From Ciborinia camelliae (lineage: Eukaryota > Ascomycota > Leotiomycetes > Helotiales > Sclerotiniaceae), in the NCBI GenBank assembly GCA_025890175.1, contig JANPYM010000002.1:3550391-3614390 (forward strand): a stretch of 64,000 bases of DNA. Direction: 5' to 3'. The translations under genes and the position numbers were made by a program. Of this stretch, positions 48,876-64,000 are shown in pieces; position 1 is the stretch's first letter; each line of letters starts with the position of its first letter. The notes below the pieces were generated by a model, which made no database searches, had not been told where the DNA came from, and saw nothing but the letters and a program-made list of their open reading frames with translations.

Positions 48876-51775
48876 ATGGCGCAAGATGGCGAACCACCAA
48901 AGTCTGTTGACAAGGGCAAAGGCAAGGCGGTCTCAGATTCCAAGAAGCCAGAGGAGGTAGAGAAGGATAAGGATGGAAAGCCTATAATTAATGGGGCGAA
49001 AGAAGAACCAGTCGTTGGAGGTATGTTGTTGGTAATGGGACGGATGGACACTTACTAACATGGCGTTGTAACAGCGGAGGAGCTCAGTGAGGAAGATCAA
49101 CAACTGAAGAGCGAGCTTGATATGCTGGTGGAACGATTAACTGTATGCATATATTAATTATTGGAAGCTGTAGGTGAAACTAACAATCGAATATAGGAAT
49201 CCAACAGCTCTCTTTACAAAAGTGCTCTCGAAGCCATCAAAGATTCTATCAAAACCTCCACCTCGTCTATGACCGCTGTGCCAAAACCTCTCAAGTTCCT
49301 CAGACCGCACTACGAACCTATGATCAAGCTGTACGAACAATGGCCGGCAGGGGATAACAAAACATCTCTCGCAGATGTGCTCTCAGTTATTGGAATGACA
49401 TTTTCAGATGAAGAGAGACAAGATACCCTGAAATATCGATTGCTCGCACCTACATCAGATATTGCCTCATGGGGTCACGAATATACACGGCATCTTGCTT
49501 TAGAATTGGGGGAGATGTACAGCAAGAGATTAGCGGAAGACCAACCAACTCAAGATCTTATTGATCTAGCCTTGATTCTTGTGCCGCTGTTTTTGAAGAG
49601 CAATGCCGAGGCCGATGCTGTCGATTTGATGAGCGAGCTTGAAATTATCGAACAAATTCCAAATTTCCTTGATAAGGATACCTACACACGAGCATGCCTT
49701 TACATGGTTAGCATGGTCAACCTCTTGACTTATCCAGAGGACCAGACATTTCTCAAGACGGCGCACGATATTTACAAGCATTATAACCAACTTACCCAAG
49801 CAATTGTCCTTGCCATTAGATTAAACGATCTCGCCCTCGTCAGATCCGATTTCGATTCTACCACAGACCCGGCATTGAAGAAACAGATGGCTTTCCTTAT
49901 TGCTCGCCAAAGAATAGTTCTTGATGACCTGCCATCCGAAACGACCGAGGATCAGGAAATCATGGAGTGTATGTACAACACAAAGATGCCAGAACATTTT
50001 AAGGCTTTGGCCAAGGAACTTAATATTTTGGATCCAAAGACGACCGAGGACATCTACAAGAGCCATTTGGAGAGCAACAGGGTGTCGGGATTAACGAACC
50101 TTGATTCTGCTGGACACAATTTGGCCGCAGGATTTGTCAATGCTTTTGTAAATGCTGGATTCGGCAACGATAAGATGATGATGGTCGATGACGAGAAATC
50201 AAGCTGGGTCTGGAAAACCAAGGAAGAGGGAATGATGTCCACAGTTGCGTCTATGGGTACATTGCTTCTCTGGGACGTCGAGACAGGTTTAGACAAGATC
50301 GACAAATACACATATGCCCCGGAAACTCAAATCCAGGCCGGTACTTTGTTGGCCATTGGCATAATGAACTCCGGAGTACGAATCGATTCGGAGCCTGCTC
50401 TCGCCCTTCTAGGCGAAGAGGAGAAGCTTAACCACAAGAATCCACTTGTTAGAGTTGGTGCTATTATGGGTCTTGGTCTTGCGTATGCTGGATCAAACAG
50501 AGAACAACTTCTAGAACTTCTCTTGCCTATTGTTACTGATACCTCGGTGGAAATGCAAATTTCCGCCATGGCAGCTCTTTCTTTAGGTATGATCTTCGTC
50601 GGATCTGCCAACAGTGATATCACTGAAGCTATCTTCCAAACTTTCCTTGATGATGATCGCAAATCCCAGCTCAAGGACAAGTGGACTCGATTCATGGCTC
50701 TTGGTCTTGGTCTATTGTTCTTTGGGCAACAAGAGAATGTGGACGTTATTCTCGAGACATTGAAGGCTGTTGATCATCCCATGTCTAAGCCAACCTCTGT
50801 TTTGGCAGAGATTTGTGCTTTCGCTGGAACCGGAACAGTTTTGAAGCTCCAAGAGCTTCTTCACATTTGTAATGACCATATCGAAGAAAGCGATGACAAT
50901 AAGGGCGATGAATTACTTCAAGCCTATGCTGTCATCGGTCTTGCGTTGGTTGCTATGGGAGAAGATGTTGGCCAAGAGATGGTCTTGCGTCAATTTGCTC
51001 ATCTAATGCATTATGGCGAAGCCAATATCCGGAAAGCTGTACCTCTTGCCATGGGTCTGCTCAGTCCTAGTAACCCGCAAATGAAGGTATATGATACTTT
51101 GTCTCGCTACACTCACGACAATGACAACGATGTTGCGATCAATGCTATCTTTGCTATGGGTCTCCTAGGTGCTGGAACCAACAATGCTAGACTTGCTCAA
51201 TTACTCCGACAATTGGCCAGCTACTACCACCGCGATGCTGACTCATTGTTCATGGTACGAATCGCTCAAGGTTTGTTACACATGGGCAAGGGAACTCTCT
51301 CCATCAACCCATTCCACACCGACCGCCAAGTACTCTCCCGGGTAGCCGCTGGTGGTCTCCTTTCGGTCTTAATCGCCATGATCGATGCCAAACAATTCGT
51401 CACTTCTAAATCACATTACCTCTTGTACTACCTCGTCACAGCCATGCACCCCAGATTCCTCGTTACTCTTGACGAAGATCTTAAGCCATTGACAGTCAAT
51501 GTTCGAGTCGGACAAGCCGTCGATGTTGTCGGACAGGCTGGTCGTCCCAAGACAATTACTGGATGGCAGACACAGAGTACCCCCGTACTTTTGGCGTATG
51601 GCGAGAGAGCGGAATTGGAGGATGAACAGTATATCAGTTTGAGCAGTAATCTGGAGGGCTTGGTCATTTTGAGAAAGGTATGTTCTTGATATGAATCCCG
51701 GTGTCTTGTGTGTGTGATGATGGATACATGCTAATGTTGAAATAGAACCCCGAGTGGGAAGATGGAAAGAGTTAG
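48876..51775 (+). CDS. RPN1: 26S proteasome regulatory subunit RPN1
   Basis: Rpn1 is the large scaffold of the 19S base; it docks ubiquitin-like shuttle proteins and the deubiquitinase Ubp6 next to the ATPase ring. Proposed exons are 48876-49020, 49075-49142, 49197-51677 and 51746-51775, giving 907 aa, the normal length. The charged N-terminus (Lys/Glu-rich, about residues 1-48) precedes ELSEEDQQLKSELDMLVERL and the helical domain. The proteasome/cyclosome repeats occupy about residues 400-760, seen as recurring Gly/Ala helices such as GAIMGLGLAYAGSN, AAMAALSLGMIFVGS-like and AINAIFAMGLLGAGTN. The last exon is only 30 nt (NPEWEDGKS). The family identity is clear from end to end. Confidence 0.96.
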
Positions 51776-52368
51776 TGCGTTGACAAGAAGGAAAGGAAAT
51801 TAAACTATTGTATTATAATGGCATGATAGGAGGCTATAGTAGGTAGACATGAATATCTTGTTCCCTTGAATGAGGGAAGATGATGAGAACTACGAAATGA
51901 AAATTAAAATGAAAATGAAAATGATAGATGATAGATGATATACTGGCTTCAGTTAATGAGGCTGGTTGATTGTGCTCATTGTTTCATCGATGATACAGAT
52001 ATTTGAATAGGGAGGTGATGGTAGTAGGTTTCGGTGACAAGTAGTGACTGGTATTGCGCTATCTACCATGCTGCACAGATTCCGCTAGACTCATTTATCT
52101 CTCCTCCAAATGAAGCAATGCAATTTCTAAGCTCATCGCTCTCTCGGCCATGTTATTGCCCGCATAATTACAATATAGTAGTACATCCAGCCAGCCACGC
52201 AATGCAATGCAATGCAATGCACCCCATCTCAAACAATACAGCAAATGCCCACCCACCGCCATTAACAGAATCTCATTTCCACCCCATCCGTAACACTCAC
52301 TCACTCACTCCCTCCCTCCCTCCCTCCCTCCCTCCCACCTCCCCATCCCATTCTCGCCTAAAGATAAC
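51776..52368. other. Convergent intergenic region, RPN1 and MLH1
   Basis: No gene is present. It holds the 3' UTRs of both neighbours, an AATGAAAATGAAA run near 51900-51925, an AATGC run (52200-52220) and a CTCA/CTCC microsatellite at about 52297-52336. Confidence 0.6.
52297..52336. repeat. CTCA/CTCC tetranucleotide microsatellite
   Basis: A short CACT run passes into seven or so CCCT units, 30 bp beyond the 3' end of MLH1. Simple repeat. Confidence 0.8.
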
Positions 52369-54790
52369 TTAACAACGTTCAAAAACCCTATACAGGCCCT
52401 TCAAATTCGCCACCTCGAGCACCGCACCGCCCATCAATTCTTTCGTGGCGATCAATCGCGATCGAAAAGCGGGGAAGAGGATATCCTCAACCATCTTCCT
52501 CACCGCTTCTCGGCGCTGTTTTATCGCGGGGGAGATGGATTCTTCGGCGCCCGTTGGACTGCTCCGTGGTTCATTCCGTTCACCGGCTCGTTGACTTTGA
52601 CTTTGATTTTGATTTTGATTTTGACCTGGTCCTGGACCTGGTCCTTCACGATGCTCTGGGCCGGGTGACGGGGGTAGTTGTTCCGGGACGTAGAATCGAG
52701 CCAGTTCTTGCAGGAAGGAGGAAAAGCATTCTTTTTCATCCGTCCAGTTTACGTGGGGGCCGAGGCGCAGGAGAAATTGGGGGAGTTTGGATAGTGCGGG
52801 TGTGTAATTTTTGAGGAGGAGGGGGATCCCTTCGAGGTGGCCATCGGCCGTGATGGAGAGGGAGAAATATTCCTGCAGCATTTCGCGACGGGAGATGAGT
52901 TGTTCCGAGACGATTTCGACGACGTCTTCGATCTCAAAATCGTCTTCGGGGGAGGTGTTGGAAGGCGCAGTGGCTTTTTCGTGGGTAGCTGCGAGGGTTA
53001 GGAGGGAAGAGAGGGATAGGGGCGGGTTGAAGCGGATTTGGCCGAAGTTACTGAAGTCCGTGAGGCCGATTTGATAGAAGAAGGCAGAGGAGACAGCGGC
53101 GTAGTCGACAAGGAAAAGTTTTACTCCAGATTGGATGGCGGCGAGGCGGCGACGTTCGTCGACTATGCCGACGAAGGTGTGGCAGGCGAAGATTTCGGTT
53201 AGCGCGTTATGCATGGAGTCACGGACGGAAGTGCGGAGGTCTTTGATGGTCATGAGTCGGCAGATGATGGGTTCGCGGTCGGTGTAGGTGTATTCTATAT
53301 CTTGGGAGCTGGGAGCGGTGATGCTACCAGAAGGGATAGGGGTGCCGTCGCCTTTAGTATTGTTTGCTGGTTTGGTGGTGGGTGGAAGCATGGTGGTGAT
53401 TTTGCGGAGTTTGGAGTCGGTGCGGACAAGGTTGTTTTCGTAGGGTCTAGAAGTAGTTCGGGATTTGTCCGCAGCGGCAAAGGCTGCAGGATCAAGCATA
53501 TCTGCTACCAGTGGTGCTTGAGCTCCGGGAAGAAGAGTCTGGGTCATAAAGTTTCGACTTTTATCTACGTCGGCGAGCTTTATTCGGATATCGGTGCATA
53601 TCTTCTCGATGATTTCATCTTCGTTGAGGAAGTTTACCTCTCGTTTGGTGGGGTGGACATTGACATCTAGGCGTTGAGGCTCAATTTCAAGACTGAGATA
53701 TGTGAAAGGATGGCCACCTTTGGGGAGGAAAGCCGAATAAGTCTGTTCGATAGCTTTTCGAATAGCCGTTGATTCGACGGAACGATGGTTGATGAATAAG
53801 AGTAATGTCGTCTTTTTGACGTGGTAATTTGCATTGGTCGTCCATCCTTGAGCAGTAAATCCCCATCGCTCATCGGCAGACTTGAACTCTATCAACTCAT
53901 TTGCTACTCCACTACCATGGATTTGTCGAATACGATCTACAGTTGAAGAAGCCATCTGTGTTGAGATTGTAGTGCTAGCCTCTCCATGTTTCTTACAGCT
54001 GAACGCTACCCCATCACAATGAATAGCGTATCTACCCACAACGTCAAGGATTTTGTTATACTCTTCCGATGCTGATCTGAATGCACGCCGACGAGTAGGT
54101 ACATTATAAAAGAGGTCTTCCACTGTGATCTGTGTACCTGGACGACCAGCAATGGGTTTTGGATCTGAACCTTGACCAGGTTTTGCAGGTATCAAACGAC
54201 CACTATCATAATGTGCTCTAAAGGCACAATTAGAATCCTTCGTCCTTGTCGTGACGGTAAGATGTGCAATATGGCTAATGCTTGCTAGAGCTTCTCCACG
54301 AAAACCATAGGTTCCAATAGACGTCAAGTCTTCAAATTGCTTGAGCTTGGAAGTTGTAAAACGTTCACATAAAATCGCCATGTCTTCTTTCTATCAACAC
54401 TTAGCTCATGTACCAAGAAACAGGTGAAGATAATTTGAGACGTACATTGATTCCATGTCCATTATCGGTGATTTGCAATAACTTCAAACCACCATCTTTG
54501 ACAAGGACCTCGAGAGATGTTGAGCCCGCATCAACGGCATTCTCAATGAGCTCCTTAAGAGCATGTACTGGAGCTACAATAATCTCGCCTGCAGCAATCT
54601 TATTGACTACATCGGGATCCAATGCCTAGATGATGATTAGAATACGATAATTGGTATTGGAAAACTTCCTAAAACTCACCTTGATACGTCTAGGGGCCGT
54701 AACTTCTGAGAGTTCGTCTTCAGCCTTTCTTTTTGTACCTCTTGCAATTGATGCTTCGGCACCTGAATCAAGATCCATGGGCTCAGACAT
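52369..54790 (-). CDS. MLH1: DNA mismatch repair protein MLH1
   Basis: MutL homologue that pairs with Pms1 (or Mlh3) to carry mismatch repair from MutS recognition to strand cleavage in the nucleus. Proposed exons on the minus strand are 54790-54680, 54625-54446 and 54390-52369, giving 770 aa. The GHKL ATPase motifs are intact: [11 protein letters not shown] (catalytic Glu about 62, Mg-binding Asn about 66), DNGHGI (about 91-96) and [10 protein letters not shown] (about 123-132). The C-terminus ends in FERC, as in other Mlh1 proteins, where the last Cys contributes to the partner's endonuclease metal site. The dimerisation domain carries a Gly-Pro then Gln-Asn low-complexity insert, encoded by a microsatellite at 52591-52644. 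The start at 54790 gives a short acidic leader before [14 protein letters not shown]. Confidence 0.96.
52591..52644 (-). repeat. Coding microsatellite inside MLH1
   Basis: Tandem hexamers (TTTGAT/TTTGAC on the + strand, then CCTGGT/CCTGGA) encode alternating Asn/Ser-Gln and Gly-Pro residues in MLH1. The repeat keeps the reading frame because its unit is 6 bp. Confidence 0.85.
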
Positions 54791-60075
<5,285 letters not shown>

Positions 60076-60292
60076 TTCCGGACGAGATACCTTTGAGAGT
60101 TTTGGTGTTGTGACAAAATTCAGTCGAGTGAAGATTTTATGTGATTCGAGGATATTGGAATGTAATGAAGGGGAGAGTTGTAGTTTCTGGAAGTTTTGGG
60201 AGGTACTAGTATTTGCACAACCAATTTTGACCTTCTTAATTGTCATTAGAGACTCAGGTTGCTTCTCATTGTAATTAGAATTATAGCTGTCG

Positions 60293-60298
60293 AATAAA
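60293..60298 (+). terminator. Candidate poly(A) signal of the GMC gene
   Basis: AATAAA about 218 nt after the GMC stop; another AATAAA follows at about 60315. Both lie in the 340-bp gap before the oppositely oriented DUF202 gene, which otherwise holds nothing recognisable. Confidence 0.35.
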
Positions 60299-60415
60299 AC
60301 ATATTATCCGTGTAATAAACTTCAAGTCCCGTATGATTGATATTAAACAATTCGTTGATATTTGATTTAGTATGCGTGACACCTTTGTTACCCCCTGAAA
60401 TTTCGGTTCATGATT

Positions 60416-61417
60416 CTAGCTTCTTTTCGAACTCGTTGCTAGAAATAAAACACAAACTGCTATTATTGCGACTGCGATTGTTGCGAGAACCTACATATGA
60501 GTTAAAATTAGCCTATCTGTGGGAAGTTACCATCCAATAACGGAACGAACGACGCATTATCCACCCCTAGGTGCTGACGCATCATCATCTCTGGCTTCCC
60601 CCACCAGCCCAAGGTTCTTTCCCATCCTTTCTCAATAATATACACGTATCATATACGCAACTGAACCTCCACCCACAAACCTTCCCTCTCCTTCCCTTTT
60701 CTTCCCAAACAAGCAACCCCCCAAGGCGGAAAAGACACACACCAAAAGAAAACCGCATCACTCACCCCTTGGGTCTTCCATCCACTCTGGACAATGGCAA
60801 CCCTCCGGCTATATTTATCGAGCGTCTTGACATAGTTCCCGAAGCCCAGGGCCAGGCAGGCGAGCGACAGGGCCCAGAAGATGACGCCCAGCGGTTGGGC
60901 AAGGCGCAGCTCGAGCGCGGTCGGGGCCGTCTTCAAGTGGAAGGATAGGATTATGGCCAGCGAGACGATGGTCATGTAGATGGAGAGCCGCAGGTACGAG
61001 AGGAAGGTTCGCTCGTTCGCGCAGTGGTCTCGGCTGTCGCTGTCACGGTTGTCGAAGAGGAGGGGCCCGAGGAAGGGGGGGGTCAGGAATATGGAGGTAC
61101 GGTCGCTGGGGTGTCTGTGGAGGGGAGGGGAGGGGGGCGTTAGTTGGGTTGGGTGGGTTGGGTGGGAGGGATGGTTGGGGGGAGGGGAGGGGAAGGGAGG
61201 GGAATATTGGGGATGTTGGGGGTGTTGATGAGGGTGGGATTGGAGGGGTGGGTTTCCAATTGCAATTGCAACTAGTATCGTGACCGAAGAGGACGCCAGC
61301 GAAAGGGAAAACATACCTCGCGACATCGACCGGTGCCGAACGAGCGGGAAAATAAATCGGCGAGTATATTTCCCGCTGCTCAGGTTCTTGACCTTCTTCC
61401 TCTCGACTATGGGACAT
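60416..61417 (-). CDS. DUF202 three-helix membrane protein
   Basis: A small membrane protein of the DUF202 family (related to bacterial YidH and to the Vtc1 domain of the vacuolar polyphosphate complex). Proposed exons on the minus strand are 61417-61317, 61114-60766 and 60490-60416, giving 174 aa. The family core CANERTFLSYLRLSIYMTIV starts near residue 65 and runs into helix 1 (about 74-93); helix 2 is about 108-128. Helix 3 (VLATIAVAIIAVCVLFLA, about 151-168) lies alone in the 75-nt last exon. Without splicing of the 275-nt intron the frame continues for 39 residues without a third helix, so splicing is preferred. The first intron (202 nt) is extremely C/T-rich on the coding strand. Function and substrate are unknown. 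Confidence 0.88.
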
Positions 61418-63022
61418 TTTTGCATGAATCGAATTGGATTGAATGGATTGGAATGGATTGGAATGGATTTGAATGGATTTGAATGGATTTGAATGGATTT
61501 GAATGGATTTGAATGGATTTCTGAAATGCAAAATTCTGATAATCTATAAATGATTGATTGGGTTTGGGAATGGAAGGTTGTATACTAGGTAGGTAATTAA
61601 TGGATGTTTTTCCAGGTGGATTTGATTTGACCGCGATGCTTCAATGATTGGATTGGATTGGATTGGATTGGATACCCCGGACTTTCTTTCTTTCTTTCTT
61701 GCTTGCTTTTTAGTGGAGATCATCGATAACCTAACGTTCTGCTAGGTAGACTTGGGAGGGTATGACTAAGCCATTCATTTGATTGATAGGTAACCCCGTC
61801 AATTGGAATTTGGAAGCCTTTTTTAGTACAGTACTCTCAAGTACTACCGGTACCCGGTACCTGGTATGATTGGATAGTACTGTATGTAGATTTTTCCATA
61901 TCAATTTGAATATTGATTGATGATGGATTGATTATTCATTTGAATTGGAGCATTTATGACTTGTCTAGGTAGCAATTGTCCACATTGAAAAGGTACACTG
62001 ATATTCCCGAGGTCATCTATATAATATGAACCTCCAGCTATAAATACCTACCTACCTACTTACTACAATCTACTCCGTACATACATACAGTTGAGTACCG
62101 GTAGTCGGTCAGCTTTTTCGCTTACCTAGGTACTCTTCATGCAGGTGCTTTTGGTGGCTGGAACTTGGTAGGCTTTTGAAGAGGGGGCGGTTTTTCAATT
62201 TTTGACAAATCATATTATTTCATCACATATATTCACCCATCTATCACTTATCACTTTCCCTGGATCTTTACCTATCGCCAGAATCCAGATCTTATCGGAA
62301 TCGGTATTCGGAAATCGTTGTATTACACTATCTCCCTAGGTACCTACTAGGTACTAGGTACTCTCCTCCGTATTCCGTATTCCGTACTCCGTACCTTTCA
62401 AACGAATTGAAACAATCGTATATTACCTACCCAGTACCTATTTATTAAGATGTCAAGGAAATACCTGCCTATCAGAGTCTAGTTTGGTTATTGGGACATG
62501 ATGACATCTCCATCCCATTGACATTTGCTATTGGATGGGGAAACTCAAATGCACCCGGTCTTTTTCATTATCCATACAATCAATCCAACTTTCCTATGGT
62601 GGGGGTGGACGTGCCCGTTCCCGTAACCATGTTAGCACATGTAAGAAGATGAAAATGGATAATGTAAAATAATAATGCATACTCGGAGGCTTAACTAGCA
62701 TTTGACTGGGTTGGCTTGGAGCTTTGGACTGGACGGTGAGCTCTTATTATTATTATTCAATTTCCAATCGAGTCTTCTTGTTTTGTTTGTTTGTTTGCTT
62801 CAGGTTGTCCATTTTCCATCTTCATTTGTTGTTCACGGGCACGGCTTCGTCAACGAGAACATAGCTGCGGTAGTACCGTCAGTTGCATTGCGTTATTTAT
62901 TGCATTTGTCTTTTTGTTGAGAAACGGAGGCAGGAAAGAGTTGGAACTATAGCTCTTATCAAACCAAAGCCTCAATTGCTGGAAATATTTGGCATTGTTA
63001 AGAAACAAACCGTGGTGCAACA
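61418..63022. other. Divergent intergenic region, DUF202 and MATE genes
   Basis: No gene is present in 1.6 kb. It holds a 10-bp repeat array (61441-61520) in the DUF202 leader, ATTGG (about 61645-61670) and CTTT (about 61684-61700) runs, a TACCTAGGTA palindrome at 62123 and many GTACC/TACTC words near 62330-62400. Confidence 0.5.
61441..61520. repeat. 10-bp tandem repeat in the DUF202 leader
   Basis: Eight tandem copies of GAATGGATTT (the first two as GAATGGATTG), starting 24 bp upstream of the DUF202 start codon, so almost certainly within its 5' UTR. The transcript strand would read AAATCCATTC repeats. Confidence 0.9.
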
Positions 63023-64000
63023 ATGTCTTCTTTTCCAGTGGCTATCAAATATAGGGATGAGGGGCATTTACGTGACTCGATGTCCAGGTCGCCTTTCAGT
63101 ACCTCATTCGTATCTGGCTCACCGATAGCTCAAGAATCACTTGCCCGCGATTTGGCAGAATACCCCGTAGATGGGGTTGAAACACTGGATCAGAACGGAT
63201 GTACAAGCTCTGGGGATGAGTCTTCAGAGGCTTCGACCGTTCGACAAGAAGCCCAACATTCCATGTCGCATTCGTATCGGCGGCCAAGTTTTGTGGCATT
63301 CGGTGGCACTCGTCCTACGGTTACCCCCCTCACCCCCCAATTTAAAGAACCAGGATGGTTGACCAAGAAGGAAAGACACGAATCGAGGAACGAGGAGAGG
63401 AGTCTCTTGAGGGATAATCATCTCGCTCCACCGAAACACTCCGAGCCAGCGAAACGAAATGTCTTCAACCAGTTATACAGGAAACTGTTTAGCACAAAAA
63501 TCCCCAAGCCAATGGGCGATGAAGAAGCTGGACCACCATCTGAGAGTTCATCATTGCTTCCAAACGGAGCGCGCGAGTCTGCACGTTCACGCCACGAGAG
63601 ATTAAACCGACAATGGGAGGAAGCTGTGGCCGCAGGAAAGATCAAGACGACATGGCAACGAGAGGCCAAAACATTATTGAGATATTCGAGTCCACTGGTT
63701 GTGACTTTCGTCCTACAATATTCTCTCACCGTCGCGAGTATATTTACAGTCGGACATCTGGGAAAGGTAGAATTGGGTGCTGTTAGTTTGGCTAGCATGA
63801 CGGCGAATATTACCGGATATGCCATTTATCAAGGTTTGGCTACAAGTTTGGATACACTCTGTTCGCAGGCATACGGATCTGGCAGAAAAGGGTTGGTTGG
63901 GTTGCAACTGCAGCGAATGACATGGTTTCTCTGGGCTCTGACGATACCAATCGGCATCATTTGGTTAAGCGCGGAGAAAATCCTGGAAACCATCGTGCCG
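63023..64000 (+). CDS. MATE-family transporter, N-terminal part (runs off window)
   Basis: The first 326 residues of a multidrug and toxin extrusion (MATE) antiporter, which exports organic compounds in exchange for H+ or Na+. The frame is open from ATG 63023 to the window end with no stop. Residues 1-210 are a long hydrophilic leader rich in Ser, Arg and Glu, as in fungal vacuolar or plasma-membrane MATE proteins. The membrane domain begins with SSPLVVTFVLQYSLTVASIF near residue 222, followed by the family signature GHLGKVELGAVSLASM and the helix TGYAIYQGLATSLDTLCSQA with the conserved AYGSG(R)K turn. Yeast Erc1-type proteins are the closest group I can name. Substrate cannot be told; the 3' half is missing. 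Confidence 0.92.
   Translation, partial: MSSFPVAIKYRDEGHLRDSMSRSPFSTSFVSGSPIAQESLARDLAEYPVDGVETLDQNGCTSSGDESSEASTVRQEAQHSMSHSYRRPSFVAFGGTRPTVTPLTPQFKEPGWLTKKERHESRNEERSLLRDNHLAPPKHSEPAKRNVFNQLYRKLFSTKIPKPMGDEEAGPPSESSSLLPNGARESARSRHERLNRQWEEAVAAGKIKTTWQREAKTLLRYSSPLVVTFVLQYSLTVASIFTVGHLGKVELGAVSLASMTANITGYAIYQGLATSLDTLCSQAYGSGRKGLVGLQLQRMTWFLWALTIPIGIIWLSAEKILETIVP

Overview
The window looks like nuclear DNA from a filamentous ascomycete (Pezizomycotina). Introns are short (about 43-75 nt in most genes), every recognisable gene is a conserved eukaryotic or fungal family, a fungal Zn2Cys6 regulator is present, and gene-poor DNA full of microsatellites separates compact genes. The style fits Leotiomycetes/Sclerotiniaceae (Botrytis/Sclerotinia relatives), but that placement is an inference; no marker here proves the species.

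Layout: (1) 29-1179, the 3' end of the mitochondrial Lon protease PIM1. (2) About 14 kb (1180-15068) with no supportable gene. (3) 15069-17724, a Zn2Cys6/PAS-like transcription factor whose zinc cluster is assembled over a GC-AG intron and an 8-nt microexon. (4) 17725-21739, simple-repeat DNA with a 10-N assembly gap. (5) 21740-23314, a solitary intronless MysC-like ATP-grasp enzyme. (6) 23315-24964, including a TCACCC hexamer array. (7) 24965-32808 (-), the giant Furry/Tao3/Mor2 morphogenesis scaffold (2536 aa). (8) 35624-37992, NADPH-cytochrome P450 reductase. (9) About 5.8 kb without a recognisable gene. (10) 43772-45932, a two-RRM RNA-binding protein with a long intron-bearing leader. (11) A gene-dense block: RIO2 kinase (-) divergent from proteasome subunit RPN1 (+), then MLH1 (-), a secreted glucose-oxidase-like GMC oxidoreductase (+) with a long Pro/Ser/Thr-rich tail, a DUF202 membrane protein (-), and the 5' part of a MATE transporter (+) that runs off the window.

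Most genes are housekeeping (mitochondrial proteostasis, polarity, P450 electron supply, ribosome maturation, proteasome, mismatch repair), and neighbours share no obvious pathway; there is no biosynthetic cluster. The accessory-looking genes are the MysC-like ATP-grasp protein and the GMC oxidase. I did not find a clearly new multi-gene system. The most unusual signals are the zinc cluster split around an 8-nt exon, the orphan MysC-like enzyme, the tailed GMC oxidase, and eight copies of the palindrome TACCTAGGTA confined to non-coding DNA.

Exon coordinates were worked out by hand from splice consensus, reading frame and family conservation; there is no transcript evidence. Gene start and end are the outer limits of the coding sequence.
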